Below, piece by piece: positions 45,595-55,024 of a DNA stretch of 64,000 nucleotides (its first letter is position 1; each line of letters opens with the position of its first letter). The position numbers and the translations under genes are program-made. The stretch is taken from assembly GCF_900129445.1 (NCBI RefSeq), contig NZ_FQVT01000001.1, positions 310,001-374,000 on the forward strand. Direction: 5' to 3'. Under the pieces are notes generated by a model. It was not told the origin of the DNA, ran no database searches, and saw only the letters and a list, made by a program, of their open reading frames with translations. This stretch comes from Salegentibacter echinorum (lineage in GTDB: Bacteria > Bacteroidota > Bacteroidia > Flavobacteriales > Flavobacteriaceae).

Positions 45595-47106
45595 TCACAT
45601 CATTTTCGATAGTACATTCAACGCATTACCGGTCATAAAACGATCTACAATTTCTTCTGCGGTTACCTGTTTGTTTCGCGCTTGTTGCAGGGGACAGGGA
45701 GTTTTTATTTCTTTAATATAATTGTAAACGTGCATAAGCAGGTAATCATCTAATTTGTCTATTTGCACCGCCGTCCAATAGCCATCTATAGGATCTATAA
45801 TTCCGTCAAAATCGCTACCCAGGCATTGTATGCCCCAGGCATATTGACCATTAGCATCTAAAACTTCAGCGATATGCCTTATTTGGTTCCAAACCAATTT
45901 AGACCAAGAGTACAATAAATTCCGTTTACTTTTTATGTCTTTGGTACTTCTTAAAACCATCCTGGAGCCAATTCGGCGTTCATCTAATTGAATTCCGAAG
46001 AGACCATTTGAAAGTCCAATTTTAATAATTTCATCGTCAAAAAAATTAATATCATCGGTATTAAAAACATTTTCCTGCGAAATACAGGTTTTTTGCGTCC
46101 CACCGGGAGAGGGAAGCCCGGTAACGCAACCGTGGCTCACTAATATGGGGATAGTTTGATTAGAGTATTTTTCCAGGATTTTAAAGTATTCCAGCCTGGA
46201 TTTTCGGCTCATATGTTTAATGTCTATGTAAATTGGTTTTACGGCGCTCCCATCTTTATTTTGAAGAGGATCAAGCATCGCTGCAATGGCTTTTTCACCG
46301 GCTTTGGTTATACCGAGGTTTATTCCGTTTTCCTGATCTACTACGCATTTTACCAATCCGCCAAGACTTTGAGCGTGTCCGCACAAGCCATTCCAAAAAT
46401 GATGTGCCAGGGTAATAAAAACCGGTCTTATAAGCCCATCTTTTTCCATACGTAAATCCCGTATGCGCTGCAACATTTTTTTTAGCGCTTTTTCAGAAAT
46501 ACCATCGGGATACTTGTATGCGGGTTCATCGCTATCTAAAACCTGATCGAAAACATGGGCACCTTCAATTGTGGGTATAAAAACAATGGTATCATCAACC
46601 AATTTTCCCTGTCGTTCCAAAAGTTCAATTTCTGCATAAGAATTGGTGATTAGGTATTGCATTTGCTTTCCATCTATATTGATAGAATTACCGTTTTCCT
46701 GCTCTACAAACCGCATTTCCAGTTTAAGATCTTCCCAATAGCTCTTAATGCTTTGGATATGATCTATCCTGGATTGTCCAAACTCTGTTGCCAATTTTCC
46801 AAGCAAATCAGAAGCTAATCCTGTGCCCAATTTATTATCAAAGAAATCTCGTTCCTGCGGATAAAAGGACAGGCAAACTATAGCTACCCGACCACGTTTT
46901 AAACTGGTGGCATCACTTTGTGAAAAATTGGTTAGACTGGCTATATAATTCTTCACTTTATCGAAAAAAGAAGGCGCATCGTGAAACCACATAGAATGCG
47001 CATGCCTGGGATTCCTGGATTGTAAACCGGGATTTTTCCTAAAAGACCGGGCGAAAGGCTTCATGGACGAATGACAATGAATGTCAACAAAGAAATGTGG
47101 TTTCAT
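45595..47106 (-). CDS. Peptidase M19 (membrane dipeptidase-like) protein
   Basis: This 503-residue metallohydrolase is of the renal dipeptidase fold but has no signal peptide. Metal-site residues are visible: FVDIHCHSSMKPF (H-x-H, about 9-11), PTIEGAHVF (bridging Glu, about 190), IDIKHMSRKS (His, about 297), PILVSHGCVTG (His, about 324), and the M19 signature LGSDFDGIIDP (about 428-438). It is much longer than the usual 320-400 residues because of insertions after the first metal motif. It follows the patatin gene by 67 bases on the same strand, forming a two-gene unit. The natural substrate is unknown. Confidence 0.85.
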   Translation of the reverse strand: MKPHFFVDIHCHSSMKPFARSFRKNPGLQSRNPRHAHSMWFHDAPSFFDKVKNYIASLTNFSQSDATSLKRGRVAIVCLSFYPQERDFFDNKLGTGLASDLLGKLATEFGQSRIDHIQSIKSYWEDLKLEMRFVEQENGNSINIDGKQMQYLITNSYAEIELLERQGKLVDDTIVFIPTIEGAHVFDQVLDSDEPAYKYPDGISEKALKKMLQRIRDLRMEKDGLIRPVFITLAHHFWNGLCGHAQSLGGLVKCVVDQENGINLGITKAGEKAIAAMLDPLQNKDGSAVKPIYIDIKHMSRKSRLEYFKILEKYSNQTIPILVSHGCVTGLPSPGGTQKTCISQENVFNTDDINFFDDEIIKIGLSNGLFGIQLDERRIGSRMVLRSTKDIKSKRNLLYSWSKLVWNQIRHIAEVLDANGQYAWGIQCLGSDFDGIIDPIDGYWTAVQIDKLDDYLLMHVYNYIKEIKTPCPLQQARNKQVTAEEIVDRFMTGNALNVLSKMM

Positions 47107-47173
47107 TTTGTTGGTTTTTACAAATAGACAACGTTGGATGCTGTTTATTGGGTTGTGCTTTCTAAATTATGAA

Positions 47174-48211
47174 CTAAGCGTTAGCAATCAGTTTATCGAC
47201 TATGATATCTAATTCAGTTTTATTTTCAGCAACGCTAAGTAATCCGTCTTCGTGTAAGGCGATTAGATTTTCTTTGGTCGCATTATCCAAAGCGCTATCG
47301 GCATACACCAATTTTGGCTGAAGCCGGTGATAATCTTTTTGATCCTGGGCCGAAAGGGTTTTATAAATCTGTTTTAGTTGATAATCTACGGTTTCGGCAT
47401 TACCGCTCATCATAATATCAATGAGAGGTTTTATCCATTTAAAGACCCCGGCATTTTTGAAATCCTTGTAAAAATAGGGCTGTTTGTCGCTTCCGGTACC
47501 AATGCTCACAATAAGCATATCTTTAGCAGTGGGTTTTATAGGTTTTTCTGAATTATTCAATAAGGTTTTAAAATCTAACTTTCTGGCTTCGGCATAGGCA
47601 CATAAGGCGGGGTTATTAGCAAAAACACCACCGTCTATAAGTACGTGAGGCGCACCGTAAATTGAATATATCTTTGAAACTTCAAAATAGGTAGGTGCTG
47701 CGGTGGCCGCCCGGGCCGCATCCCTAAGATAGAAGTCATAAACTTTATCCTGTGCTTCGAGGCTGGTAAAGAAGAAGGCTTTTCGATTGCGAATATCGTA
47801 ACTGGGGATTAAACAGGGCTTTAGGAGTTCGCTTAGTTGTTGATCTCCAAAATATTTTAAGAGTTGTTTTTCCAGCGGCTTTTCAGGGTACTTTTCATCG
47901 GAAATTCCATTGAGACTAATTATTCTTTTTAAAAGTGAAACATCAAATATCTCGTCGCCTTCATTTAAATATACCTTTAATGCATCTATAGCGCTGTATT
48001 TAGACTTTCCTGTTTCATCTGGGCATAGGTACATAAAAGAGAGGAGCCCGCCGGTGCTGGTGCCGGTAATAAAATCGAAATAATCACTAAGCCGGGCTTT
48101 AGGATTTTCGGTTTTTTCTTTTAATTGGGCTTCCACGTAAGCAAGAATGGTTGCCGGAATAATTCCACGAATACCCCCTCCATCTAAAGATAAGATCCTA
48201 ATTTTAGACAT
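47174..48211 (-). CDS. Patatin-like phospholipase
   Basis: This 345-residue serine lipase has the complete patatin active site: the oxyanion loop LSLDGGGIRGIIP (about 7-19), the nucleophile elbow FITGTSTGGLLS (about 48-59, GxSxG) and the catalytic aspartate in LIDGGVFANNPAL (about 191-203). It has no signal peptide or membrane segment. Patatins hydrolyse acyl chains from membrane lipids. In other bacteria similar proteins are effectors of antiphage CBASS systems, but no nucleotide cyclase gene is near. It precedes the M19-like gene by 67 bases on the same strand. Confidence 0.92.
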   Translation of the reverse strand: MSKIRILSLDGGGIRGIIPATILAYVEAQLKEKTENPKARLSDYFDFITGTSTGGLLSFMYLCPDETGKSKYSAIDALKVYLNEGDEIFDVSLLKRIISLNGISDEKYPEKPLEKQLLKYFGDQQLSELLKPCLIPSYDIRNRKAFFFTSLEAQDKVYDFYLRDAARAATAAPTYFEVSKIYSIYGAPHVLIDGGVFANNPALCAYAEARKLDFKTLLNNSEKPIKPTAKDMLIVSIGTGSDKQPYFYKDFKNAGVFKWIKPLIDIMMSGNAETVDYQLKQIYKTLSAQDQKDYHRLQPKLVYADSALDNATKENLIALHEDGLLSVAENKTELDIIVDKLIANA

Positions 48212-48401
48212 ACGCCAAATATTTATAAGATTCCTTATAAATTTAAGAATAAATTCCGGATTATTTTTTATTGGGTTTGTTTAGAATTAACTAGAGCTTG
48301 TTTACCGAATATTATAATTTTATGAATATCTCCATGGAGTGTTATCCTTTAAAGGTTTTATTCAAAACTAAATTTGTTACGAAAAAATCATTAGTTAAGT
48401 A

Positions 48402-48455
48402 AGAGCTTTCACAAGTTTTTGATCCCTCATAGCTTTCGGGACTGTGAGGTTTGAT
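48402..48455 (-). repeat. AGACCTCACAG-family repeat, copy C
   Basis: The minus strand reads ATCAAACCTCACAGTCCCG, then AAAGCTATGAGGGATC and AAAAACTTGTGAAAGCTC. The first 11 bases of the core (AACCTCACAG) are the shared part; the rest has diverged. Confidence 0.45.
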
Positions 48456-48463
48456 TTAATAAT

Positions 48464-49654
48464 CTAAACTTTTTGTGGTTTTCCGGCTCCGAGCCCGGCA
48501 ATGAGTTTAAAGGCAGCAATGATAATAAGTAAACCAAGAGAATAGTTCCATACTTGGGTAGCTTCCTGTATTACGCCCACCATAAATGGTCCGGTGGCAG
48601 CGATAAAGTAGCCGATAGATTGTACCATTCCAGATAATTCGGCAGCGGTTTCAGTATCTGAGGCACGCAAAACAATAAGCAGGAGTGCCAACCCAAAAGT
48701 ACCGCCTAATACCAAGCCCAGTAAAGAAACCCAAACCACGGTTAACCCAACATCGGGAAGCATTAAGCCTATCAACCCAATAATTTCAAAAAATACCAAA
48801 GTTAAAATTACCAGGCGTTGATCTTTTCTTGAACCGGCCCAAACAGGAATGATAAGAGCGCCCAGAATTCCGGTAGCCTGGGAGAGGGAAAGCATCCAGC
48901 CGGCAAATTCAGAGTCGTAACCACGCGCCAGCAAAATAGCCGGCAACCAGGCTAAAATCACATAAAAAGTTAGGGATTGCAAGCCCATGTACACAGCAAT
49001 TTGCCAAACTAAGCGCGAACCGCTAAGACTTTTTAAAGCAGCCTTAAAGCTTCGGCGGGCTTTAGAGCGTTTTATTCGTTTTATTTGAGGAATCCAAATA
49101 AAAAGTGCCAAAAGGGATAAAAGTCCCCAGGTAGCTAAAGAACCGCGCCAACCTAAGTTTAGGTCATTGGCCAGAGGTACACTTAAACCTGCAGCTACTG
49201 CAGCCCCCACAGACATAGTAGCCGAATGTAAACTGGTGATTAAACCGGCTTTATCGGGAAAATTTTGTTTGGTAAGTGCCGGGATGAGTACATTGCCAAA
49301 GGCGATGGCAATACCTAATAATGTAGTCCCCAGGTAAAGCCCAAAAACACCGGCCGTAGATCTTATAAAAATACCCAGACTAAGTAAAATTAAAGCTCCC
49401 ATTAGTGTTTTACCTATACCAAAACGCTTAGTGAACAAAGGGGTAATTGTAGAAATAACGCCAAAGGCCAATAAAGGCAAAGTAGTTAACAATCCCAGTA
49501 AGGTTTCTGAAAGCTGTAAGGAATGTTTTATAGCATCAACTAGCGGACCTATACTGGAAAGGGCAGGCCGCAAATTTATAGCGATAAATAAAATACCCGT
49601 TAGGAGCCAAATTGCACCGGGATTTTTAAAGGAAGATGGTTTATTTGAATTCAT
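48464..49654 (-). CDS. MFS transporter of the CynX/NimT family
   Basis: This 396-residue inner-membrane protein, counted from the ATG at 49654, has 12 hydrophobic segments. The CynX/NimT-like N terminus is NLRPALSSIGPLVDAIKHSL (about 28-47), followed by LLTTLPLLAFGVISTITPLFTKRFG (quoted in part) and FGNVLIPALTKQNFPDKAGL (about 120-139). The family exports or imports small anions and amides such as cyanate or nitroimidazoles. The substrate here is unknown. An in-frame ATG 11 codons upstream would add a non-membrane extension. It is alone on its strand, with a repeat copy just downstream of its stop. Confidence 0.88.
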   Translation of the reverse strand: MNSNKPSSFKNPGAIWLLTGILFIAINLRPALSSIGPLVDAIKHSLQLSETLLGLLTTLPLLAFGVISTITPLFTKRFGIGKTLMGALILLSLGIFIRSTAGVFGLYLGTTLLGIAIAFGNVLIPALTKQNFPDKAGLITSLHSATMSVGAAVAAGLSVPLANDLNLGWRGSLATWGLLSLLALFIWIPQIKRIKRSKARRSFKAALKSLSGSRLVWQIAVYMGLQSLTFYVILAWLPAILLARGYDSEFAGWMLSLSQATGILGALIIPVWAGSRKDQRLVILTLVFFEIIGLIGLMLPDVGLTVVWVSLLGLVLGGTFGLALLLIVLRASDTETAAELSGMVQSIGYFIAATGPFMVGVIQEATQVWNYSLGLLIIIAAFKLIAGLGAGKPQKV

Positions 49655-49805
49655 AAGAAAACGGGCAAAGGTACTTTTAAAAACCAAATCTTTTACATAG
49701 AATAAGTTAAAGTAAAATGGCCATAAAGCTTTGTTGATTCAGGTCTTTATTGTGAAGAAGAAAAACAGAAAAATATATCAGCTCTTTAGTTTGCTTAGTC
49801 ATTTG

Positions 49806-49813
49806 TATATTTG
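49806..49813 (+). promoter_or_regulatory. -7 box for the mscS gene
   Basis: TATATTTG matches TAnnTTTG, 36 bases before the ATG at 49850. The TTG at 49791-49793 is too close (12-base gap) for a standard pair. Confidence 0.5.
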
Positions 49814-49849
49814 TGATTCTGAAATACATGTAACTTCCAAAAAATACGG

Positions 49850-50683
49850 ATGAATAGAAATTACTGGCTCGAATTAAAAACAAAACTTTTAGATTTTCTG
49901 GTGGATATAGGTCCCGAAATTATCTATTCGATCATCATCTTGATTATTGGGGTTTTTTCGATAAAAATTTTAATGCGTATGCTAAAAGGCGCATTGCGAA
50001 AATCTAAAGTAGAATTATCCTTAAAAACCTTTGTAGAGAGCTTAAGCGTGTTTTTACTTTACGGTTTTTTATTTTTTATTATCGGTTCTATACTGGGAAT
50101 TAAAACTACCTCTTTTATAGCTGTTTTTGGCGCAGTGGGTATCGCCGTTGGTCTTGCTTTACAAGGAAGTCTATCCAATTTTGCTGGTGGAGTACTTATT
50201 TTGGTATTCAAGCCTTTTAGGGTTGGCGACTTAATACATGTGAATAATAATTTGGGCTTTGTGCAGAAAATAGATATCCTGTACACCCGAATTAAAACTT
50301 TTGATGGGCGGGCAATTACCATGCCCAATGGGAATGTTTCCAACAGCGATGTTGACAACCGTACGATGGAAAAATTCCGTAGAATAGATCTAGATCTTAA
50401 ATTTTCTTTTGAGGAAGACATGGAGGAGCTGCGCAACATGATCATCACAGCTTTAAAAAGACATCCAAAACTGGCTAAAGAGATGCCGGTTGATGCCTGG
50501 CTGGATGAGCTTGGCGAATATGATATGAAGATAAAAGCAAGATGCTGGGTAGAATCTAAAGAATACTGGCCAGCTCACTGGGAGCAATTGGAAGCCGTAA
50601 AAAAGGAAATAGACTCAAGGGGCATTAAATTACCTATTCCTAGACGAGCCATTTACCAGGAGGAGAAAAAGACGATTGAATAA
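49850..50683 (+). CDS. mscS: Small-conductance mechanosensitive channel (MscS family)
   Basis: This 277-residue inner-membrane protein has three hydrophobic N-terminal segments (about 15-110). The third carries the glycine-alanine pore helix VFGAVGIAVGLALQGSLSNF (about 89-108). The following LILVFKPFRVGDLI and GRAITMPNGNVSNSDVDN blocks form the cytoplasmic beta domain, and the alpha-beta domain follows. Its length matches E. coli MscS (286). It opens under membrane tension to release solutes in osmotic downshock. Confidence 0.95.
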   Translation: MNRNYWLELKTKLLDFLVDIGPEIIYSIIILIIGVFSIKILMRMLKGALRKSKVELSLKTFVESLSVFLLYGFLFFIIGSILGIKTTSFIAVFGAVGIAVGLALQGSLSNFAGGVLILVFKPFRVGDLIHVNNNLGFVQKIDILYTRIKTFDGRAITMPNGNVSNSDVDNRTMEKFRRIDLDLKFSFEEDMEELRNMIITALKRHPKLAKEMPVDAWLDELGEYDMKIKARCWVESKEYWPAHWEQLEAVKKEIDSRGIKLPIPRRAIYQEEKKTIE

Positions 50684-50780
50684 TTTATTTTTGGAACCCC
50701 ACCTGATGTTTCTGAATTATGCTATCAACCTTTTATTGAATAAATGAGATATAACGAAATTTCGTGATATCCTTATATAA

Positions 50781-50810
50781 AGCTCGTGGATTAGTCCCGG
50801 GGTAGTTTAC
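50781..50810 (+). repeat. CTCGTGGA...GGGGTAGTTTAC repeat, copy 1
   Basis: AGCTCGTGGATTAGTCCCGG then GGTAGTTTAC. A second copy (ACCTCGTGAACTTGCTGCGA then GGTAGTTTGT) is at 57381-57410. Both are intergenic and in the same orientation. Confidence 0.55.
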
Positions 50811-50883
50811 TTCCGAAGAAAAGATTGTCGGTATTTTTAAAGAATTTAAATGCCAGGAACTCTTTTGCTTCGGGAAGCTTTCT

Positions 50884-50891
50884 TAAATTTG
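50884..50891 (+). promoter_or_regulatory. -7 box for lplA
   Basis: TAAATTTG fits TAnnTTTG; a TTG at 50865-50867 is 16 bases upstream, slightly short. The ATG at 50918 lies 27 bases downstream, which supports that start over the in-frame ATG at 50825. Confidence 0.55.
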
Positions 50892-50917
50892 TAGGAAACC
50901 CTTTAAAACAAATAACT

Positions 50918-51898
50918 ATGCTGTGCATAAAACATCATTCTACAGATCCTTATTTTAATATCGCTACCGATGAGTTTATCTTTAAGCATATTGAGGAAGA
51001 TTGTTTTATGTTATGGCGAAACGATAATGCTATTATTGTTGGAAAACATCAAAATACTATAGCTGAAGTTAATGTGGACTATGTAAAAGAAAAAGGCATT
51101 AAAGTAGTTCGCAGGCTCTCGGGTGGGGGCGCCGTTTATCACGATCTTGGGAATTTAAATTTCTCCTTTACCAGAACAGGAAAAAATTCTGAAATGATAG
51201 ACTTTCAGCGATATACCAAACCCATTCTCGACGTGTTACAAAGTCTTGGCGTAGATGCTAAATTTGAAGGCAGAAATGATCTCACCATTAAAGGAAAAAA
51301 GTTCTCCGGAAATGCCGAGCACCTGGTGAAAAATAAAATTCTGCACCACGGCACCTTACTTTTTTCTTCAGACATGAAAGATATTAGCGGGGCTTTAAAG
51401 GTAAATCCCTTAAAATATAAAGGTAGGGCGATGAAATCTGTGCCTAACCGGGTGACCAATATAAGCGATCACCTGGAGGAAAAAATCTCCCTGGAAGAAT
51501 TTACCGATAGGGTTATGGACCATATTACCAATATGTTTGAAGACGCCAGGATGTATGAATTTACGGAAGAAGATTTAAAGAAAATTCAGGAAATACGCGA
51601 CGAAAAATACAGCACCTGGGATTGGAATTTTGGCTATTCCCCCGATTATAATTTTGAGCAGGGGTTGCGTACCGAAGGTGGCACCATAGAAATGCATATG
51701 AATGTCTCTAAAGGCTTAATCACCGATGTAAAGATTCACGGTGACTTTTTTCATATTAAAGATATCGAACCTATTGAGAAAGCACTGCAAAACACCAAAC
51801 ACGAAGAGGCAGAAATTAGAAAAGTGTTGCAGCAATTCAATCTAAATGAGTATTTTAATAAGGTGACCGAAGATGATCTTATTAAGATTATGTTCTAG
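50918..51898 (+). CDS. lplA: Lipoate-protein ligase A
   Basis: This 326-residue enzyme activates lipoate with ATP and attaches it to E2 and GcvH domains. Family motifs: the lipoate-binding RRLSGGGAVYHDLGNLNFSF (about 67-86), GRNDLTIKGKKFSGNAEHL (about 120-138) with the catalytic lysine, and HHGTLLFSSDM (about 144-154). A C-terminal accessory domain (about 230-326) follows. The start is set by the -7 box at 50884-50891 and by the usual N terminus MLCIKHHSTDPYFN; the longer frame from 50825 would run through the promoter. Confidence 0.94.
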   Translation: MLCIKHHSTDPYFNIATDEFIFKHIEEDCFMLWRNDNAIIVGKHQNTIAEVNVDYVKEKGIKVVRRLSGGGAVYHDLGNLNFSFTRTGKNSEMIDFQRYTKPILDVLQSLGVDAKFEGRNDLTIKGKKFSGNAEHLVKNKILHHGTLLFSSDMKDISGALKVNPLKYKGRAMKSVPNRVTNISDHLEEKISLEEFTDRVMDHITNMFEDARMYEFTEEDLKKIQEIRDEKYSTWDWNFGYSPDYNFEQGLRTEGGTIEMHMNVSKGLITDVKIHGDFFHIKDIEPIEKALQNTKHEEAEIRKVLQQFNLNEYFNKVTEDDLIKIMF

Positions 51899-52293
51899 CT
51901 CAATTTGAATAATATTACTTTCAAAAACGCAAAGTTGACGCTCCATAACTCGGAATTCTCTTTAACTTTTTGTGGAGATTGCGTTTAGAAGAAATTATAT
52001 GAGAAGTATATATGGTCAGTAATTTCTGTATTATCGCTAAGGTTGAGGTAACTCTATGTTATTCCTCTTGAAAGTTTTAGCTTAAAATGTTGAATTTTGG
52101 ATGTCAGCGATTTATCTATGATTTTTTAAATTTCGGAAAATACAAGTTCGTTATTGACTATTTTCTATCGCATATTACGGTTATGAAATTATTAGCTATT
52201 TTACTCATTACAACTTAAAAAAGCAGCTGAGTTTAAAAAGTTCATACCAAACAAAACAATACTGCATATATTTGTAGTATTATAAGCAATTTT
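51899..52293. other. 395-bp intergenic region between lplA and the channel gene
   Basis: AT-rich, with no gene. A discontinuous inverted repeat could fold just after lplA: AAACGCAA (51925-51932) and CTCCA (51941-51945) pair with TGGAG (51973-51977) and TTGCGTTT (51979-51986). It could be a weak structured 3' end; it lacks a T tract. The right end carries the -7 box at 52267. Confidence 0.45.
52267..52274 (+). promoter_or_regulatory. -7 box for the receptor-channel gene
   Basis: TATATTTG, a full match to TAnnTTTG, lies 19 bases before the ATG at 52294. No paired TTG was found. Confidence 0.5.
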
Positions 52294-53394
52294 ATGATCA
52301 GAACAACTTTTTACCGTTTTTTAATATTTGTAGTTTTATGTGCGTTCGCATCGCATACTAATGCACAGTCCAAACCTTTTAATCCTTCTAAAGATACTCT
52401 TGTTATAAGTGTTGCTGGTAATGACCCTTTTATTGTAGAGGACGAAGATACCGATGAGCTTAGGGGTATTTCCATAGATATTTGGGAGGAAATGGCTTAT
52501 AAAAATAATTGGCAGTACCGGTATATATCCTATCCTACAGTTAATAAAGCATTAAAAGCTGTAGAAAAAGGAGATTCAGATTTGGCAATTGGCCCTATAA
52601 GCATAACTTCAAGTAGAGTTAAAAAATTAATGTTTTCTCAACCGTATTATCAATCCAGTCTTGCCATAGGTTCTCGGGCCGATGGTCTTGGATTATGGGG
52701 TAGGATTAAGCCACTTTTCAGCTTAAAACTTTTAATTGCGGTTGGTGTGTTTTTATTTATTCTGGCTATTGTGGGAACGCTTTTATGGCTGGCAGAACAC
52801 AAGGCTTCTCCAGAGCAATTTCCGCGAGATCCCAAAAGAGGAATAGGGAATGGAATGTGGCTTGCCATTGTAACCATGAGTACAACGGGTTATGGTGATA
52901 TGGCTCCCGTAACCTTGCGTGGAAGAATTGTCGCCGGTATCTGGATGGTGATCACAATTATCTTTGCGACCTCTATGGTTGCCGGTATTGCCAGTACCCT
53001 TACCCTAACCGGCATGGGAGATTCAACAATTACCAAGGTGGAAGAACTTGCAAATAAAAAATCTGCTACTGTTGCCGGTTCCCCCGCTACAACTTTTGTT
53101 AAAGAGCATAAATCTAAACCCATAGTTGTAGATACTTTTGATGAGGCGCTAAAGCTTTTAGACGAGAAAAAGGTAGATGCCGTGGTTTATGATAGGCCGC
53201 AATTACTATATTTTCAACAAAATAATAAAGAGGAAGATCTATATGTAGCCAAAGCAGAATATTATAAACAGGGTTACGGCTTTGCTTTTCCGTTAAACAG
53301 TGAATTTGTGTATCAGGTAAATTTAGAACTGTTAAAACTTGCTGAAGAGCGGGAAATAGAAGATATTGTCGCTGAATATTTAGGGAAGGAATAA
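52294..53394 (+). CDS. Ionotropic glutamate receptor-like potassium channel (GluR0 type)
   Basis: This 366-residue protein has the order signal peptide (FLIFVVLCAFASHTNAQ), first half of a periplasmic amino-acid-binding domain (about 33-130), TM1 (about 144-167), pore loop, TM2 (about 210-235), and second half of the binding domain (about 240-366). The selectivity filter TMSTTGYGDMAP (TTGYGD at 197-202) is that of potassium channels. In the ligand domain, ITSSRVKKLMFSQPYY carries the arginine that holds the ligand carboxylate, and DAVVYDRPQL carries a likely amino-group aspartate. The order matches GluR0-type prokaryotic glutamate-gated K+ channels. The ligand is not known. A broken serine hydrolase gene follows. 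Confidence 0.9.
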   Translation: MIRTTFYRFLIFVVLCAFASHTNAQSKPFNPSKDTLVISVAGNDPFIVEDEDTDELRGISIDIWEEMAYKNNWQYRYISYPTVNKALKAVEKGDSDLAIGPISITSSRVKKLMFSQPYYQSSLAIGSRADGLGLWGRIKPLFSLKLLIAVGVFLFILAIVGTLLWLAEHKASPEQFPRDPKRGIGNGMWLAIVTMSTTGYGDMAPVTLRGRIVAGIWMVITIIFATSMVAGIASTLTLTGMGDSTITKVEELANKKSATVAGSPATTFVKEHKSKPIVVDTFDEALKLLDEKKVDAVVYDRPQLLYFQQNNKEEDLYVAKAEYYKQGYGFAFPLNSEFVYQVNLELLKLAEEREIEDIVAEYLGKE

Positions 53395-53452
53395 CCATTT
53401 TTTTCTTCAGAAGTTTTTAAAATTTAAAACTTAATCTCTTTAAAATCAACTT

Positions 53453-55024
53453 ATGAAAAAGCTATTCTCGAGAGTTTTCGTATTATCCTTATTTTTATTT
53501 TTAAACCAGTTCACCGTATTTTCCCAAGCTTTGAGTCCGCAGCAAATTGATAGTTTGGTGCAAAAAAGTATGAAAACCTTTAATGTGCCGGGTATGGCTG
53601 TAGCTGTAATAAAGGATGGCGAAATAGTTTCAAAAAAAGCTTATGGAAAACGGTCCCTAAAAACGGGAAAACCCGTAACTACCGAAACGCTTTTTGGAGT
53701 GGCTTCCAATACCAAGGCTTTTACCACCGCAGCTTTGGCACAACTGGTAGATAAGGATGAATTGGAATGGGATACCAAAGTAACCAACATTATTCCTGAA
53801 TTTAAACTGTACAACCCCTATGTGACCAGTGAGTTTACGGTGAGGGATTTGGTAACCCATCGCAGCGGATTGGGACTTGGAGCCGGGGACCTTATGGTTT
53901 TTCCAGCTTCAAATACTACCACAATGGACGAAATGATCCATAATTTAAGGTATTTAAAACCGGTTTCTTCTTTTCGGTCTAAGTATGATTACGACAATTT
54001 GTTATATATCGTAGCGGGAGAAATTGTTGCCAGGGTTTCTGGAATGACCTACAATGATTATATCGATAAGTATTTCTTTGAGCCTTTAAACATGGAACGA
54101 GCTACGATGAATACAAAAGAAATCGCTGAGGATGATAACCGCATTGATGGTCACGCGCCGGTAAATGGAGAGTTGAAAATTACCGGAGAAACATTTACCG
54201 AGATTGCGACTCCTGCTGCAGGTATTTATGCTTCTATAAACGATATGACCACCTGGGTAAAGGCAAGACTAAATCACGGCAAGTATGGTCCTGGTTTACA
54301 GGATAGTCTTTTCAGCGAAAAACAACACCGGGAAATGTAGACACCGCAAACCATCATTAAAAGTGGAAAAGGTCCATATAACACCCATTTTTCCGCTTAT
54401 GGATTGGGTTGGTTTTTGAGTGATGTAAATGGTTATTTTCAAGCAACGCATACCGGTGGATTGCTGGGAATTGTAAGTCAGGTGACCTTGATACCCGAAA
54501 TGAATCTTGGTATTATCGTACTTACTAATCAGCAGTCTGGAGCTGCCTTTAGGGCAATAACCAATTCCATTAAAGATGGTTATTTTGGTATAAACGGTAA
54601 AAACCGGGTAAAAGATTATAATGATGCTCGTTTAAAAGCTGAAAAACGTGCCGATAGCATTACCTCTGAAGTTGAAAAAGCAATTTCCGGAAACGAAGGA
54701 AATAAAGCTTTAGAACCTAAGCCTAAGAATTATACCGGAACTTATAAAGACGCCTGGTTTGGAAAGGTTGAAATAGAAAAGCAAAAAGATGGAAAACTTT
54801 CTTTTGAATCTAAAAAATCATCTGATCTAACTGGTAAAATGCAGTTTTATAAAGGCACCATCTATGTAGTACGATGGAATGATGCTTCCCTTAAAGCCGA
54901 TGCTTTTGTGAATTTTACACTAGATATAGAAGGCCGTGCGAATGGCTTCACCATCAAACCAATTTCGCCTTTAACCGATTTTAGTTATGATTTTCAGGAT
55001 TTGGACTTTAAACGGGTAGAGTAG
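53453..55024 (+). pseudogene. Serine hydrolase (class C beta-lactamase fold + DUF3471) interrupted by TAG
   Basis: The frame runs from ATG at 53453 to TAG at 55022-55024 with one internal TAG at 54338-54340 (codon 296). Before the stop are the signal peptide (FVLSLFLFLNQFTVFSQA), the active-site FGVASNTKAFTTAAL (SxxK) and the YDYDNLLY motif. After it, in the same frame, come TPQTIIKSGKGPYNTHFSAY, GWFLSDVNGYFQATHTGG (the HTG third motif) and a C-terminal DUF3471-type domain starting YTGTYKDAWFGKVEIE. Homologues usually read EMWTPQ here (from memory), so a one-base TGG to TAG change is the simplest explanation. The stop removes the third motif, so the truncated product should be inactive. Confidence 0.9.

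Noticed and set aside
47174-48211. Patatin as the effector of a CBASS antiphage system
   Set aside because: No cyclic nucleotide synthase, ubiquitin-like or HORMA gene is near; the neighbours are an M19-like enzyme and a transporter.
50825-50917. Longer start for lplA (ATG at 50825)
   Set aside because: It would be translated through the -7 box at 50884-50891, and the added residues are not part of the family N terminus.
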